Positions 1 to 7,502 of a DNA stretch of 64,000 nt are shown here, piece by piece. Position numbers and translations under genes: made by a program. The DNA is from Sphaerochaeta sp. Phil3. Its GTDB lineage: Bacteria; Spirochaetota; Spirochaetia; Sphaerochaetales; Sphaerochaetaceae. A model generated the notes under the pieces. It searched no databases. It was not told where the DNA came from and saw only the letters and a program-made list of their open reading frames with translations. The DNA is taken from positions 1 to 64,000 of the forward strand of contig MSGT01000027.1 of NCBI GenBank assembly GCA_001940825.1, read 5' to 3'. Position 1 is the first letter of the stretch. Each line of letters begins with the position of its first letter.

Positions 1-51
1 GGAACTTAAATAAATAACTTACCCTCTCAAAGGGAATGGAGTGATTTTCGC

Positions 52-78
52 TTGACAATCTGCGGGGGGGGGTAGACT
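52..78 (+). promoter_or_regulatory. Poly-G spacer promoter of LRR lipoprotein
   Basis: A perfect -35 hexamer TTGACA (52-57) is followed by ATCTGC, nine G residues (64-72) and a -10-like TAGACT (73-78). The spacer is 15 bp, two short of the usual 17, and more than half of it is the G run. Slippage in the run would therefore change promoter strength directly. The predicted start of transcription falls close to the ribosome binding site AGAGG (86-90), so the leader would be very short. A matching promoter precedes the PEGA lipoprotein near 46.3 kb. Function is inferred. Confidence 0.65.
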
Positions 79-97
79 CAAGTCCAGAGGTAAAAAC

Positions 98-1672
98 ATG
101 AAAAAAAGCTTTTTTTGTTTACTGATTTTAGCACTTATTCTAGCAATAACGGGATGCGACAACGACAACTCGACAAAACTAATAACAATTACGTTAGACC
201 ACAATCGTCCTGACTACGATTTTAGCACAGTCCAAGAAACAATACCAGGAGATGGAATAGAACTATTAGACCTTTCTTGGGATACTCCAGACGGATATAC
301 TTTCATAGGGTGGTCAACATCAAAGGATGAAGATGCAATGATATACGAACCAGGTTGCGTCTTTTTTGCTACGGAATCGACTACGTTATTCGCAAAATGG
401 CTGAAAATAGATGGACCTATTGAATTCAGGTACGATTTCAAGTCTCATTCATTTGTAGTTATCGATTGCGATTACAACAAAAAGTCTGTAAACATCCCAA
501 AAACGATAGAAGGTAAAAAGGTTTCAGAAATTCAAAGCGGAGCTTTTTCTGGTTGCAAAAACCTTATTTCGATAACAATTCCAGACACAATAACGAAAAT
601 CGGGGAAAGAGCTTTTAGTAATTGTTCAAGTTTGACATCAATCGAACTCCCCTACGGAGTCAAGTCGATTGGAATGGAAGCTTTCAGTGGCTGTTCAAGC
701 TTGGCTTCAGTTACTCTTCCAGATGGAATTGGAGAAATATCCATTGAAATGTTCAAAGGATGCTCCAGTTTAACATCCATTTTGATTCCATATGGTGTTA
801 AAGCCATCAGAAATGAGGCTTTTTCAGGTTGCTCAAGCCTAACCTCAGTCACTATCCCTGATAGTACAACTTCAATTGGCGATAGAGTTTTTTCATATTG
901 TTCAAGTTTGATTTCAATAGTAATCCCTGACAGCGTTAATTCAATTGGAAGAGGAGTTTTCTGCGGCTGTTCAAGCTTGAAAAACATAAAACTCTCCACG
1001 CAAATTACATCGTTACCAGCTTATCAATTAGGTCAAGGTTTCTTTGAAGACTGTTCTGGATTGACTTCAATCACCATACCTGGAAACATAGCCATAATAG
1101 GCTGTACTGCTTTCAAAGGGTGCACTAATCTTACAAACGTCAACATCAACGAAGGAGTGGTTTCAATTGAAGACTGGGCATTTTGCGATTGCTCAAAGCT
1201 ATCCCTCGTGACCTTACCAGAAAGCATAACATCAGTAGGTTACAGTGTTTTCTCTGGATGTTCAAGTCTAACTTCAATGAAACTTCCATCAACGATAAAT
1301 CCAGCAGGGGGCATCTATTCGGGAACAGGATTGACATCCATCACAATTCCAAGTGGAATCGACTCTATTGAAATATGCGCATTCTCAAGGTGTAAAAGTT
1401 TGACTTCGGTGGTCATATCAGAAGGTGTGATCGCAATTAAAGCTGGGGCTTTCTATGGTTGCTCCCAATTAGACTCGATATCCATTCCAAAAAGCATGGA
1501 AACAATTGCAGAGGGAGTTTTCGACGATTGTGAAAAACTAACAAATGTAGATTATTCCTCAACAATGTCAAACTGGAACAGAATAGAGGATATCGCCTAT
1601 TTGACAACGAAGTATAACAATATTAAAACAGTTACCTGCACCGATGGAATAATAGATTTAACAACGATGTAA
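98..1672 (+). CDS. BspA-type leucine-rich-repeat surface lipoprotein
   Basis: This 524-residue protein begins with a lipoprotein signal peptide ending in the lipobox ITGC, so Cys20 should be lipidated. Residues about 30-100 resemble an InlB-type B-repeat (ending GYTFIGW...TLFAKW). The rest is a run of roughly 23-residue LRR_5/BspA repeats with the recurring phrase FSGCSSLTS followed by ITIPD or VTLPD, and a short non-repeat tail. BspA-like proteins of oral and gut bacteria and spirochaetes are cell-surface proteins often involved in adhesion; that role is inferred here. The ATG has AGAGG eight bases upstream. The gene is A+T-rich compared with the core genes further along and has no operon partner. 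Expression may vary through the poly-G run in its promoter. Confidence 0.85.
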   Translation: MKKSFFCLLILALILAITGCDNDNSTKLITITLDHNRPDYDFSTVQETIPGDGIELLDLSWDTPDGYTFIGWSTSKDEDAMIYEPGCVFFATESTTLFAKWLKIDGPIEFRYDFKSHSFVVIDCDYNKKSVNIPKTIEGKKVSEIQSGAFSGCKNLISITIPDTITKIGERAFSNCSSLTSIELPYGVKSIGMEAFSGCSSLASVTLPDGIGEISIEMFKGCSSLTSILIPYGVKAIRNEAFSGCSSLTSVTIPDSTTSIGDRVFSYCSSLISIVIPDSVNSIGRGVFCGCSSLKNIKLSTQITSLPAYQLGQGFFEDCSGLTSITIPGNIAIIGCTAFKGCTNLTNVNINEGVVSIEDWAFCDCSKLSLVTLPESITSVGYSVFSGCSSLTSMKLPSTINPAGGIYSGTGLTSITIPSGIDSIEICAFSRCKSLTSVVISEGVIAIKAGAFYGCSQLDSISIPKSMETIAEGVFDDCEKLTNVDYSSTMSNWNRIEDIAYLTTKYNNIKTVTCTDGIIDLTTM

Positions 1673-1729
1673 AAATCCATCTTAGTTAAACATCGTAAGT
1701 ATTCTGAAAATAGAAAAGGAAGTTTTTAA

Positions 1730-2224
1730 ATGACTATTGGAACAATTGACAGGAAAACGGAGAGAGAAAGAATGGCTATGGCTCTCTTGCTATTTCTTTT
1801 GGAAGATACGTTGAAACCGTACCTGAAAGATGTAAATGGCTACTACTTTGAAGTCTCACCAGCTCTGCCTTGCCAGAAACCAGAAATAATATACGGACGA
1901 AACGAAGACAATGCTGGAATTTCAATTTATGCGGAAATTCTTAGCAAAACTCCACAGTTGTTGCTCAAAGTCATGTTTTCAAACGAAAACAGTGTCTTCT
2001 ATATACCCAACATAATGATACATGAATCAATGAAATACAATGGAGTAGGAAAAGCAATGATACAAGTTTGCTTGAAAGTCGCTGGATATATGGGATGTAA
2101 ACTAGAATTAGTAGAAATGACAGATTCATTTCTCTACAGGATGCTAAAAAGAGGTGCTAAACAAATCGGCTATGACAGTGTTGAAATCACTGAAAACACC
2201 GATTTGTCAAAACACTTCAATTAG
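1730..2224 (+). CDS. GNAT-like acetyltransferase-fold protein
   Basis: This is a 164-residue soluble protein. The C-terminal half reads like the GNAT core: a beta strand (VFYIPNIMIHESMKYNG), then an acetyl-CoA-loop-like GVGKAMIQVCLKVAGYMG and a strand/helix pair LELVEMTDSFLYRMLKRGAK. The N-terminal half is unlike anything I recognise, and the pyrophosphate loop is shorter than the canonical Q/RxxGxG/A, so substrate and activity are unknown. AAGGAAG lies just upstream of the ATG. It follows the LRR lipoprotein on the same strand after 57 bases and could be co-transcribed. The family call is a pattern judgement. Confidence 0.5.
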   Translation: MTIGTIDRKTERERMAMALLLFLLEDTLKPYLKDVNGYYFEVSPALPCQKPEIIYGRNEDNAGISIYAEILSKTPQLLLKVMFSNENSVFYIPNIMIHESMKYNGVGKAMIQVCLKVAGYMGCKLELVEMTDSFLYRMLKRGAKQIGYDSVEITENTDLSKHFN

Positions 2225-2231
2225 GAGCGGG

Positions 2232-2296
2232 GAGGAACTTTCAAACTCTTTCATATGGCTTAGAACAACAAATCCACGCAAGTTTGGAAGTTCCTC
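2232..2296. repeat. Inverted-repeat element, copy 1
   Basis: Two 16-bp arms (2232-2247, beginning GAGGAACTTTC, and 2281-2296, ending GAAGTTCCTC) are inverted around 33 bases. The single mismatch would be a G-U pair in RNA. It lies between the convergent ends of the GNAT-like gene and the DUF3791-like gene, so it could end transcription in both directions, although no long T run follows. The same arms, 18 bp and perfect, recur at 35530-35592, which makes this a dispersed element rather than a private terminator. Confidence 0.7.
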
Positions 2297-2305
2297 TCAT
2301 AACAG

Positions 2306-2542
2306 TTAATTACCAAGAACAGATGAAACCAGCTCGCTTTCGTTTTCAAGCAAATCTTCTACGAGGTACCTATAATCCATGTTCTCTATGCCGTATTCGC
2401 AATGCTCAACCTGACTTGAACGCTTGCTTTTGAAGAATACATCCATTGCCTTTCTATAGCTACACCCCAATTTGTCAGCAAGGCAATCGATTATTCGTTC
2501 TTCAAGGTTTTCTATGTACACACGTTTGATTGAATCACTCAT
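2306..2542 (-). CDS. Small DUF3791-locus protein
   Basis: This 78-residue protein starts at an ATG preceded by GAGGT five bases away; an in-frame ATG four codons earlier overlaps the upstream remnant as ATGA. It is rich in charged residues, with MSDSIKRVYIENLEERI at the start and YGIENMDYRYLVEDLLE near the end. Small proteins with this ending commonly accompany DUF3791 and DUF3990 genes. Here it is the last gene of a three-gene row: DUF3791, DUF3990 remnant, this gene. The loci are suspected toxin-antitoxin-like modules. No biochemical role can be read from the sequence. Confidence 0.6.
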   Translation of the reverse strand: MSDSIKRVYIENLEERIIDCLADKLGCSYRKAMDVFFKSKRSSQVEHCEYGIENMDYRYLVEDLLENESELVSSVLGN

Positions 2543-2550
2543 CAGAGACC

Positions 2551-2682
2551 TCATATGAGAATAGAAACATAAGGTTCCTTGATTGGAGTGACATAAAACC
2601 CTCGGCCGAAATCCAAGTTTGTCCCAGAGAAAGAAACATCTAGCTTTGAAACCTCAACCACAGATCCGTGATACAAAATCAT
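2551..2682 (-). pseudogene. Truncated DUF3990 gene (43 codons left)
   Basis: The reading frame starts MILYHGSVVEVSKLDV and continues LDFGRGFYVT before stopping after 43 residues. Those motifs match the amino end of DUF3990 proteins, which have an ADP-ribosyltransferase-like look (LYHGS, then FGxGFYxT) and are normally well over 100 residues long. The start overlaps the stop of the DUF3791 gene as ATGA, and its stop overlaps an ATG of the next gene as ATGA, so the operon spacing is intact while the body of the gene is missing. An internal deletion that rejoined the ends is the simplest explanation. It may still make a short peptide. Confidence 0.7.
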
Positions 2683-2894
2683 CGTTGGTTCTCCCGTTCA
2701 GCAAGGAACGATGAAACATCATCAATAAGGTATTTCGTTCCTTGTGTGTGAAGCACATCGTAACTAGCAATGATATATTCGTCCAAAATCTTGGAATCAA
2801 CCAATCTACGGTACACTTCAGAAGGCGTCTGGTTGTAATAGGCAGCCAAAGAGTTGATTAGGAAAACAGCGAACATCACGGTCTTCTTTTCCAT
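2679..2894 (-). CDS. DUF3791 domain protein
   Basis: This 71-residue protein begins MEKKTVMFAVFLINSLAAYY and carries the DUF3791 pattern PSEVYRRLVDSKILDEYI followed by SYDVLHTQGTKYLIDDV. An in-frame GTG lies five codons earlier, but GGAG sits about nine bases before the chosen ATG. DUF3791 genes usually sit directly before a DUF3990 gene, and that is the order here, with a 4-base ATGA overlap. The pair is thought to act as a toxin-antitoxin-like unit. With the DUF3990 partner cut short, this copy is probably an orphan antitoxin-like gene. Confidence 0.7.
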   Translation of the reverse strand: MEKKTVMFAVFLINSLAAYYNQTPSEVYRRLVDSKILDEYIIASYDVLHTQGTKYLIDDVSSFLAERENQR

Positions 2895-2988
2895 TTCACA
2901 TATCTCCACTCATAAGATAACGCAAAACAGCCAAAACTCAAACATCTTTGTATTGCAACCAAAAACAACATCAATCTGTTGGCAATCC

Positions 2989-3060
2989 GTAGCAATGGTT
3001 GCAATTGGCAACAAGGTGAACAAGGTCGCAATGGCGAGCATGGTCGCAGTGGTCGAATCC
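2989..3060 (+). repeat. Degenerate 9-nt repeat array
   Basis: Eight consecutive 9-base units, most starting G-T or G-C and ending in G, such as gtagcaatg, gtcgcaatg and gtcgcagtg. The units differ but the 9-base spacing never slips. The array lies between the divergent DUF3791 gene and the queuosine transporter gene. It shares the GTAGC and GTCGCAGT cores with the arrays that flank the HUH-enzyme gene near 34 kb. No function is known. Confidence 0.6.
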
Positions 3061-3163
3061 CCACAATCCAAAGCCCACCCATACGACCAACAACCCCAGT
3101 GGTACAGCACACTCTTTTCTGCTATGCTCCAAGCCAACGAAAGGAAAAATGGAAGGAATCACG

Positions 3164-3868
3164 ATGGAAGACATAGACAAGACAGCAATCGCAAACCAGA
3201 AACAAGCCCACAAGAGAGATTTTCTTTTTGCACTCTTCATAGCATCGATGGTCATAGTCAACGTTTTGGGCACAAAAATCACCACAATCGCAGGAGTTAG
3301 GGTATCGGTTGGAATATTCTTCATGCCGCTACTGTTTCTCATAACGGATATTGTTGGAGAAGTCTACGGCAGAAAGGAAGCCACGCTCTTTGTCAACTAC
3401 GGAACCGTAATGCTTGTGTTCCTGTTCCTCATGATGAACCTGTGCATAGCAGTCAAGCCAAACGAGTCCTGGCACCTGCAGCCAGAATACAAGGCCGTCT
3501 TTGGATCGTCGCTAAGGATGACACTTGCAAGTCTCATAAGCTTTGTAATATCGCAGCATGTGGATGTGTTTCTCTTCGACTTCTGGAAAAAGGTCACCAA
3601 AGGCAAGCACCTGTGGATACGAAACAACGCCTCCACCATCACAAGCCAGCTCTTTGACACCATCCTTTTCGACTTCATTGCATTCTGGCACATAAACGAA
3701 ACCTACACCGCAGGCTTCCTATTCACCATCATCATCCCCTATTGGCTCTTCAAGGTCGTGTTCGCACTGCTCGACACCCCGTTCTGCTACTGGGGCGTGA
3801 GATGGCTTTCCGGCGGCACTCTGCCCAGCGACTGGAAGAGCTTCAGACGCACGGAAAAGGACATCTGA
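3164..3868 (+). CDS. Queuosine precursor transporter, VUT/YhhQ family
   Basis: This integral membrane protein of about 234 residues has six likely membrane segments. Family features include an early segment IASMVIVNVLGTK, the loop FFMPLLFLITDIVGEVYGRK and a late segment YWLFKVVFALLDTPFCYW. VUT/DUF165 proteins import queuosine precursors such as preQ0 or preQ1 for tRNA modification. The start with GGAAGGAATCACG upstream was chosen over an ATG five codons earlier. No preQ1 riboswitch can be seen; the 9-nt array occupies the upstream space. The gene stands alone. Confidence 0.85.
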   Translation: MEDIDKTAIANQKQAHKRDFLFALFIASMVIVNVLGTKITTIAGVRVSVGIFFMPLLFLITDIVGEVYGRKEATLFVNYGTVMLVFLFLMMNLCIAVKPNESWHLQPEYKAVFGSSLRMTLASLISFVISQHVDVFLFDFWKKVTKGKHLWIRNNASTITSQLFDTILFDFIAFWHINETYTAGFLFTIIIPYWLFKVVFALLDTPFCYWGVRWLSGGTLPSDWKSFRRTEKDI

Positions 3869-3975
3869 AAAACCGATGTCCTTGCCGTTTGACAGTCTGG
3901 TTGAAACTCTTTGTTGATTATTGACAAATCACACAATGCCGAGTTTTTCAAAGGCTTCCAATGCTCTTCAGTAAC

Positions 3976-4269
3976 TTAAAGAGCATTGCTTGTATAAGCA
4001 TAACTGTCTTCATAGACAGCTTCAGGTGCAATGTCTATTGCACCGTCTTTCCAGGTAATAACACCATGGAAAAGAGAAGGCGAAGAGAATACTTTTTCGT
4101 CTCTGAGAGGTTCAAAAGCTCCTCCGCTAAGATGGGAAGCATCAAAGAGTCTTTTTTCGCCAGTTGAGAAAGTGACAAGCATCATCATACCTCTGAGAGG
4201 CTTCACATCTGCAACTTTGATGCCGTCTTCCATCTTCCCTGCATAACAAATTCCATTTTTGACATACAT
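3976..4269 (-). CDS. DUF2442 domain protein
   Basis: This 97-residue protein contains the DUF2442 core: VADVKPLRGMMMLVTFSTGEKRLFDASHL followed by a second half ending TWKDGAIDIAPEAVYEDSY (quoted here with the middle omitted). DUF2442 proteins are small, often paired with DUF4160, and frequently counted among toxin-antitoxin-like modules. Here DUF4160 lies 15 bases upstream on the same strand but is interrupted by a stop codon. GAGAGG precedes the start. The role is unknown; the gene itself looks intact. Confidence 0.7.
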   Translation of the reverse strand: MYVKNGICYAGKMEDGIKVADVKPLRGMMMLVTFSTGEKRLFDASHLSGGAFEPLRDEKVFSSPSLFHGVITWKDGAIDIAPEAVYEDSYAYTSNAL

Positions 4270-4284
4270 TTTCTTTTCCTCTCA

Positions 4285-4548
4285 TTACATAGGCTTAATC
4301 TTGTCAAAATGCTCGCCCTTAACAGCTTGATTCCATGCCTTATAAGCTTCCTCTTCATGGAAGGCAAGCCACCCCGTTATCATTTTGAACTGTTTTTGGG
4401 GAAGAGAGCCCGCAAGAAGTTCTCCATCAATCGATATTGCAGCCTCATACTCGCCATAGTATACATGAACATGAGGTTTGTTGTGCTATCTATTATCCTT
4501 GAACAGCAGATAGATGACCATACCGGCAAAACGACTTAATTCAGGCAC
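4285..4548 (-). pseudogene. DUF4160 gene with in-frame TAG
   Basis: Translation from a GTG with GGAGG eight bases upstream gives VPELSRFAGMVIYLLFKDNR, then a TAG stop (4486-4488), then HNKPHVHVYYGEYEAAISID and continuation to residue 87. The joined sequence is a full DUF4160 protein: PELSRF start, HxHVYYGEYEA core, and a W-rich end. Only one base separates TAG from CAG or AAG. UAG is used as a normal stop elsewhere in the window, so recoding is unlikely. The upstream 20-residue piece cannot function alone. A recent nonsense mutation (or base-call error) is the likely cause. Confidence 0.8.
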
Positions 4549-4759
4549 AACATACCTCCATTCTTTAAAATATGAATCCAAACTCTATATCCCCAGTTTA
4601 CTGCAAAGTGTCATAGAAAGCAAATGTACAGGAATTGAATGCACGTCATAACAGCGATTAATGTAATCTCCTCAATCAACGATGGTTGGATGTTCCACGC
4701 AAGTTGTCAAGGAATTCCAACAGAGAGCGTAAGAGAGAGACAAAGCTAAAGGAACTCGC

Positions 4760-4783
4760 CAAACGGAAGTGCACTTCCGTTTG
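4760..4783. promoter_or_regulatory. Perfect 24-bp palindrome upstream of lon
   Basis: The 12-bp half CAAACGGAAGTG is followed directly by its exact reverse complement, with no spacer. It ends 34 bases before the lon start codon, where a repressor operator would be well placed. It is not the CIRCE element (TTAGCACTC-N9-GAGTGCTAA) known from heat-shock genes, and no T run follows it, so it is not a terminator. The binding protein is unknown. Confidence 0.55.
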
Positions 4784-4817
4784 CCAACATCATTGATAAC
4801 CATTATATTAGGAAGTT

Positions 4818-7502
4818 ATGAAAAATAGTGAAAACAACATCGAAAACCTGCCAAAGAACATACTCATCATTCCAATGAGAGGATGCCCTGTCTTTCCAGG
4901 TCTCTATACCACAATAGAAGTGTCCGACAAACAGGACATAGAGATAGTCAAGCAATCCGAGCGCTTCAACGGCTTTGGACTGGTGCTTCTCAAGAACGAG
5001 GACAAGTCATCGAAGGCCCTCACGATAGAGGATTTCTACCAGATAGGAACATTCGTAAGGGTCAAGAACCAGATAAACACCATATATGGAACGAAAAGTC
5101 TCTTCATAGAGACCATAGCTCGCTTCAGGATCCTTGCAATGCTCTCTCATGGAGGTCTCATAACCGCACAGGTGGAGTACATCCAGGAGGATGAGCTCAC
5201 ACCTACGGAGGACAAGGCATTCACGGCGGCGCTAAGGGAGGCACTCAACTACAGGGCGGACAAATCACTCATCCTTGAGAACCTGAGGTTCAACGCATCC
5301 AACATTCCAGAGGCCATAAGGCTTGCAGATTACCTTGCAGGAACGGTGGTTCCAAGGCATCAGCAGCAGGAGTTCCTTGAAACGCTCTCCGGACACGAAA
5401 GGATAATCAAGGTTCTCAAGGTCCTTGAGGAGGAGCTTACAGTCCAGAAGATGCACGATGAGATCCAATCCCTTGTGACAAAGAAGATAGATGCACGCCA
5501 AAGGGAGTATTTTCTCAGAGAAGAGCTCAGGATCGTAAGGCAGCAGCTCAAGAAGCTGGGAGCCCCTGACGACGACATAATGGACTTGACTGAGGATGAA
5601 CTTGAAGACTCCCTACGGGATGCCCTGGAAGGGGACGGCATACAGGAAGACTCGACAGCGGAAGGACAGGGAACAGGGACATCGGTCTCTGAAAAAAAGC
5701 CAAAGCCAAAAGCCAGACTCATAGACAGGCTAAAAGCCCTCAAGCTGGAAGGCGAGGCGTATGAGACGGTGTTCAACGAGTACCAGAAAATGCAGAACAT
5801 GGAGCCCAACAATCCAGAATACTCCATAATCCGCACGTATCTTGAGACCATTGCGGACCTGCCGTGGAACGATATGTCGCCGGATGACTTCTCGTTGGAG
5901 AAAGCCCGCAAGATCCTTGAAGAGGACCACTACGGCATAAAGGACGTGAAGGAGAGGATCCTTGAGTTCCTTGCGGTGAGAAAACTCAAGAACGACACCA
6001 AAGGTTCCATAATATGCCTCGTCGGCCCTCCAGGAACGGGAAAGACCTCAATTGGAATCTCGATAGCGAAGGCCCTCAACAAAAAGTACTACAGGTTCTC
6101 CGTTGGCGGCATGCGTGACGAGGCGGAGATCAAGGGCCATAGAAGGACGTACATTGGAGCCATGCCGGGTCAGGTCATCAAGGGTCTGAAGGTCACAAAG
6201 ACCAAGAACCCTGTGTTCGTCATAGACGAAATCGACAAGATGACGGTATCCAACCAAGGAGATCCCGCAGCAGCCCTTTTGGAGGTTCTGGATCCAGAGC
6301 AGAACACCACGTTCAGAGACCACTACCTTGACATCCCGTTCGATATCTCCAATGTGCTTTTCATAGTGACGGCGAACACCACCGACACAATCCCCCGCCC
6401 TCTTATGGACAGGATGGAGTGCATTGAGCTCAACGGCTACACGTCTGACGAAAAGCTTCACATTGGAAAGAAATACCTTGTTCCAAAGAGCCGCGCAAAG
6501 CATGGACTAAAGTCAACGGATGTAAAGTACACAGACAAGATACTCAAGAAGATTGCGGAGGAATACGCCCGGGAGGCTGGAGTCAGGAACTTTGAGAAGG
6601 CTTTGGACAAAATCCACCGAAAGGTCGCCATGGAGATTGTGGAGAACGAATACAAAATCGCAGACCTCAAGGCGGCGGGTGCAACGGAAGAGGACATAGC
6701 CAACAACAAGGAGCTTCTCCAAAGGCCTGTTAGGATAACGGACGACAAGCTCATAAAGTACCTTGGACAGCCAATCTTCCACGAAGACGAAGTCATAAGG
6801 GCCACAAGGCCAGGAATGTCAGTTGGCCTTGCGTGGACATCAATGGGGGGAGACGTCCTTGCAATAGAGGCGCAGCACATCCCTGGAAAGGGAGACCTCA
6901 AACTTACGGGACAGCTTGGAGATGTCATGCAGGAGTCTGCGAACATTGCATTCTCCTATGTGAAGAGCATAGCGGCCAACCATGGAATAGACATGAAATG
7001 GTTCGATTCCAACAACGTCCACCTGCATGTACCGGAGGGTGCTACACCAAAGGACGGGCCGTCTGCAGGAATCACAATGGCAACAGCCATCTATTCGCTG
7101 ATCACAAACCAAACGATGGCCCAGAACATGGCAATGACCGGAGAATTGTCGCTCTTGGGAAAGGTAATGCCTATTGGAGGGCTCAAGGAGAAGGTACTTG
7201 CAGCAAGGAGGAACCTTGTAAAGACAATACTGATTCCAAAGTTCAACAAGAGGGACTTGGACAAACTCGAAGACAACGTCAAGGAAGGAATCGAGTTCCA
7301 TCTTGTAGGAGACATGGAAGAGGTCCTCAAGTATGCGTTCCCAAACGACAGGTATCCTTACAGGGAGAATGCAGAGGTTCAGGACAAAGTGCAGCCATCG
7401 CCGGAGGAAAGGATAGCTGCAGCGGTTGCAAAGGCTGTGGCATCGGTATTGGGACAACCCCATGAGGCCACACAAGAAATCCAAGAAGAGAGTTCCAAAT
7501 GA
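4818..7502 (+). CDS. lon: ATP-dependent Lon protease
   Basis: This 894-residue protein degrades misfolded and regulatory proteins in the cytoplasm. The N-terminal substrate-binding LON domain covers about residues 10-220. A charged insertion around 255-300, with many Asp/Glu and then KPKPKARL, precedes the ATPase. Walker A is GPPGTGKTS near residue 403, and the family usually has V where this protein has T. Walker B is [10 protein letters not shown]. The serine-lysine dyad is seen in DGPSAGIT (about Ser749) and GGLKEKV (about Lys790). It runs longer than the usual 780-820 residues because of the insertion and a tail. AGGAAG precedes the ATG. It overlaps the U32 gene by four bases, so they share an operon. 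Confidence 0.95.
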   Translation: MKNSENNIENLPKNILIIPMRGCPVFPGLYTTIEVSDKQDIEIVKQSERFNGFGLVLLKNEDKSSKALTIEDFYQIGTFVRVKNQINTIYGTKSLFIETIARFRILAMLSHGGLITAQVEYIQEDELTPTEDKAFTAALREALNYRADKSLILENLRFNASNIPEAIRLADYLAGTVVPRHQQQEFLETLSGHERIIKVLKVLEEELTVQKMHDEIQSLVTKKIDARQREYFLREELRIVRQQLKKLGAPDDDIMDLTEDELEDSLRDALEGDGIQEDSTAEGQGTGTSVSEKKPKPKARLIDRLKALKLEGEAYETVFNEYQKMQNMEPNNPEYSIIRTYLETIADLPWNDMSPDDFSLEKARKILEEDHYGIKDVKERILEFLAVRKLKNDTKGSIICLVGPPGTGKTSIGISIAKALNKKYYRFSVGGMRDEAEIKGHRRTYIGAMPGQVIKGLKVTKTKNPVFVIDEIDKMTVSNQGDPAAALLEVLDPEQNTTFRDHYLDIPFDISNVLFIVTANTTDTIPRPLMDRMECIELNGYTSDEKLHIGKKYLVPKSRAKHGLKSTDVKYTDKILKKIAEEYAREAGVRNFEKALDKIHRKVAMEIVENEYKIADLKAAGATEEDIANNKELLQRPVRITDDKLIKYLGQPIFHEDEVIRATRPGMSVGLAWTSMGGDVLAIEAQHIPGKGDLKLTGQLGDVMQESANIAFSYVKSIAANHGIDMKWFDSNNVHLHVPEGATPKDGPSAGITMATAIYSLITNQTMAQNMAMTGELSLLGKVMPIGGLKEKVLAARRNLVKTILIPKFNKRDLDKLEDNVKEGIEFHLVGDMEEVLKYAFPNDRYPYRENAEVQDKVQPSPEERIAAAVAKAVASVLGQPHEATQEIQEESSK

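Noticed and set aside
2910-3163. preQ1 riboswitch before the queuosine transporter
   Set aside because: No compact pseudoknot pattern is visible; the space is taken by the 9-nt array.
4486-4488. UAG recoding as an amino acid
   Set aside because: Several intact genes in the window end in TAG (for example the sugar-binding protein and galM), so UAG is a normal stop.
4760-4783. CIRCE heat-shock element before lon
   Set aside because: The half-sites and the absence of a 9-base spacer do not match CIRCE.
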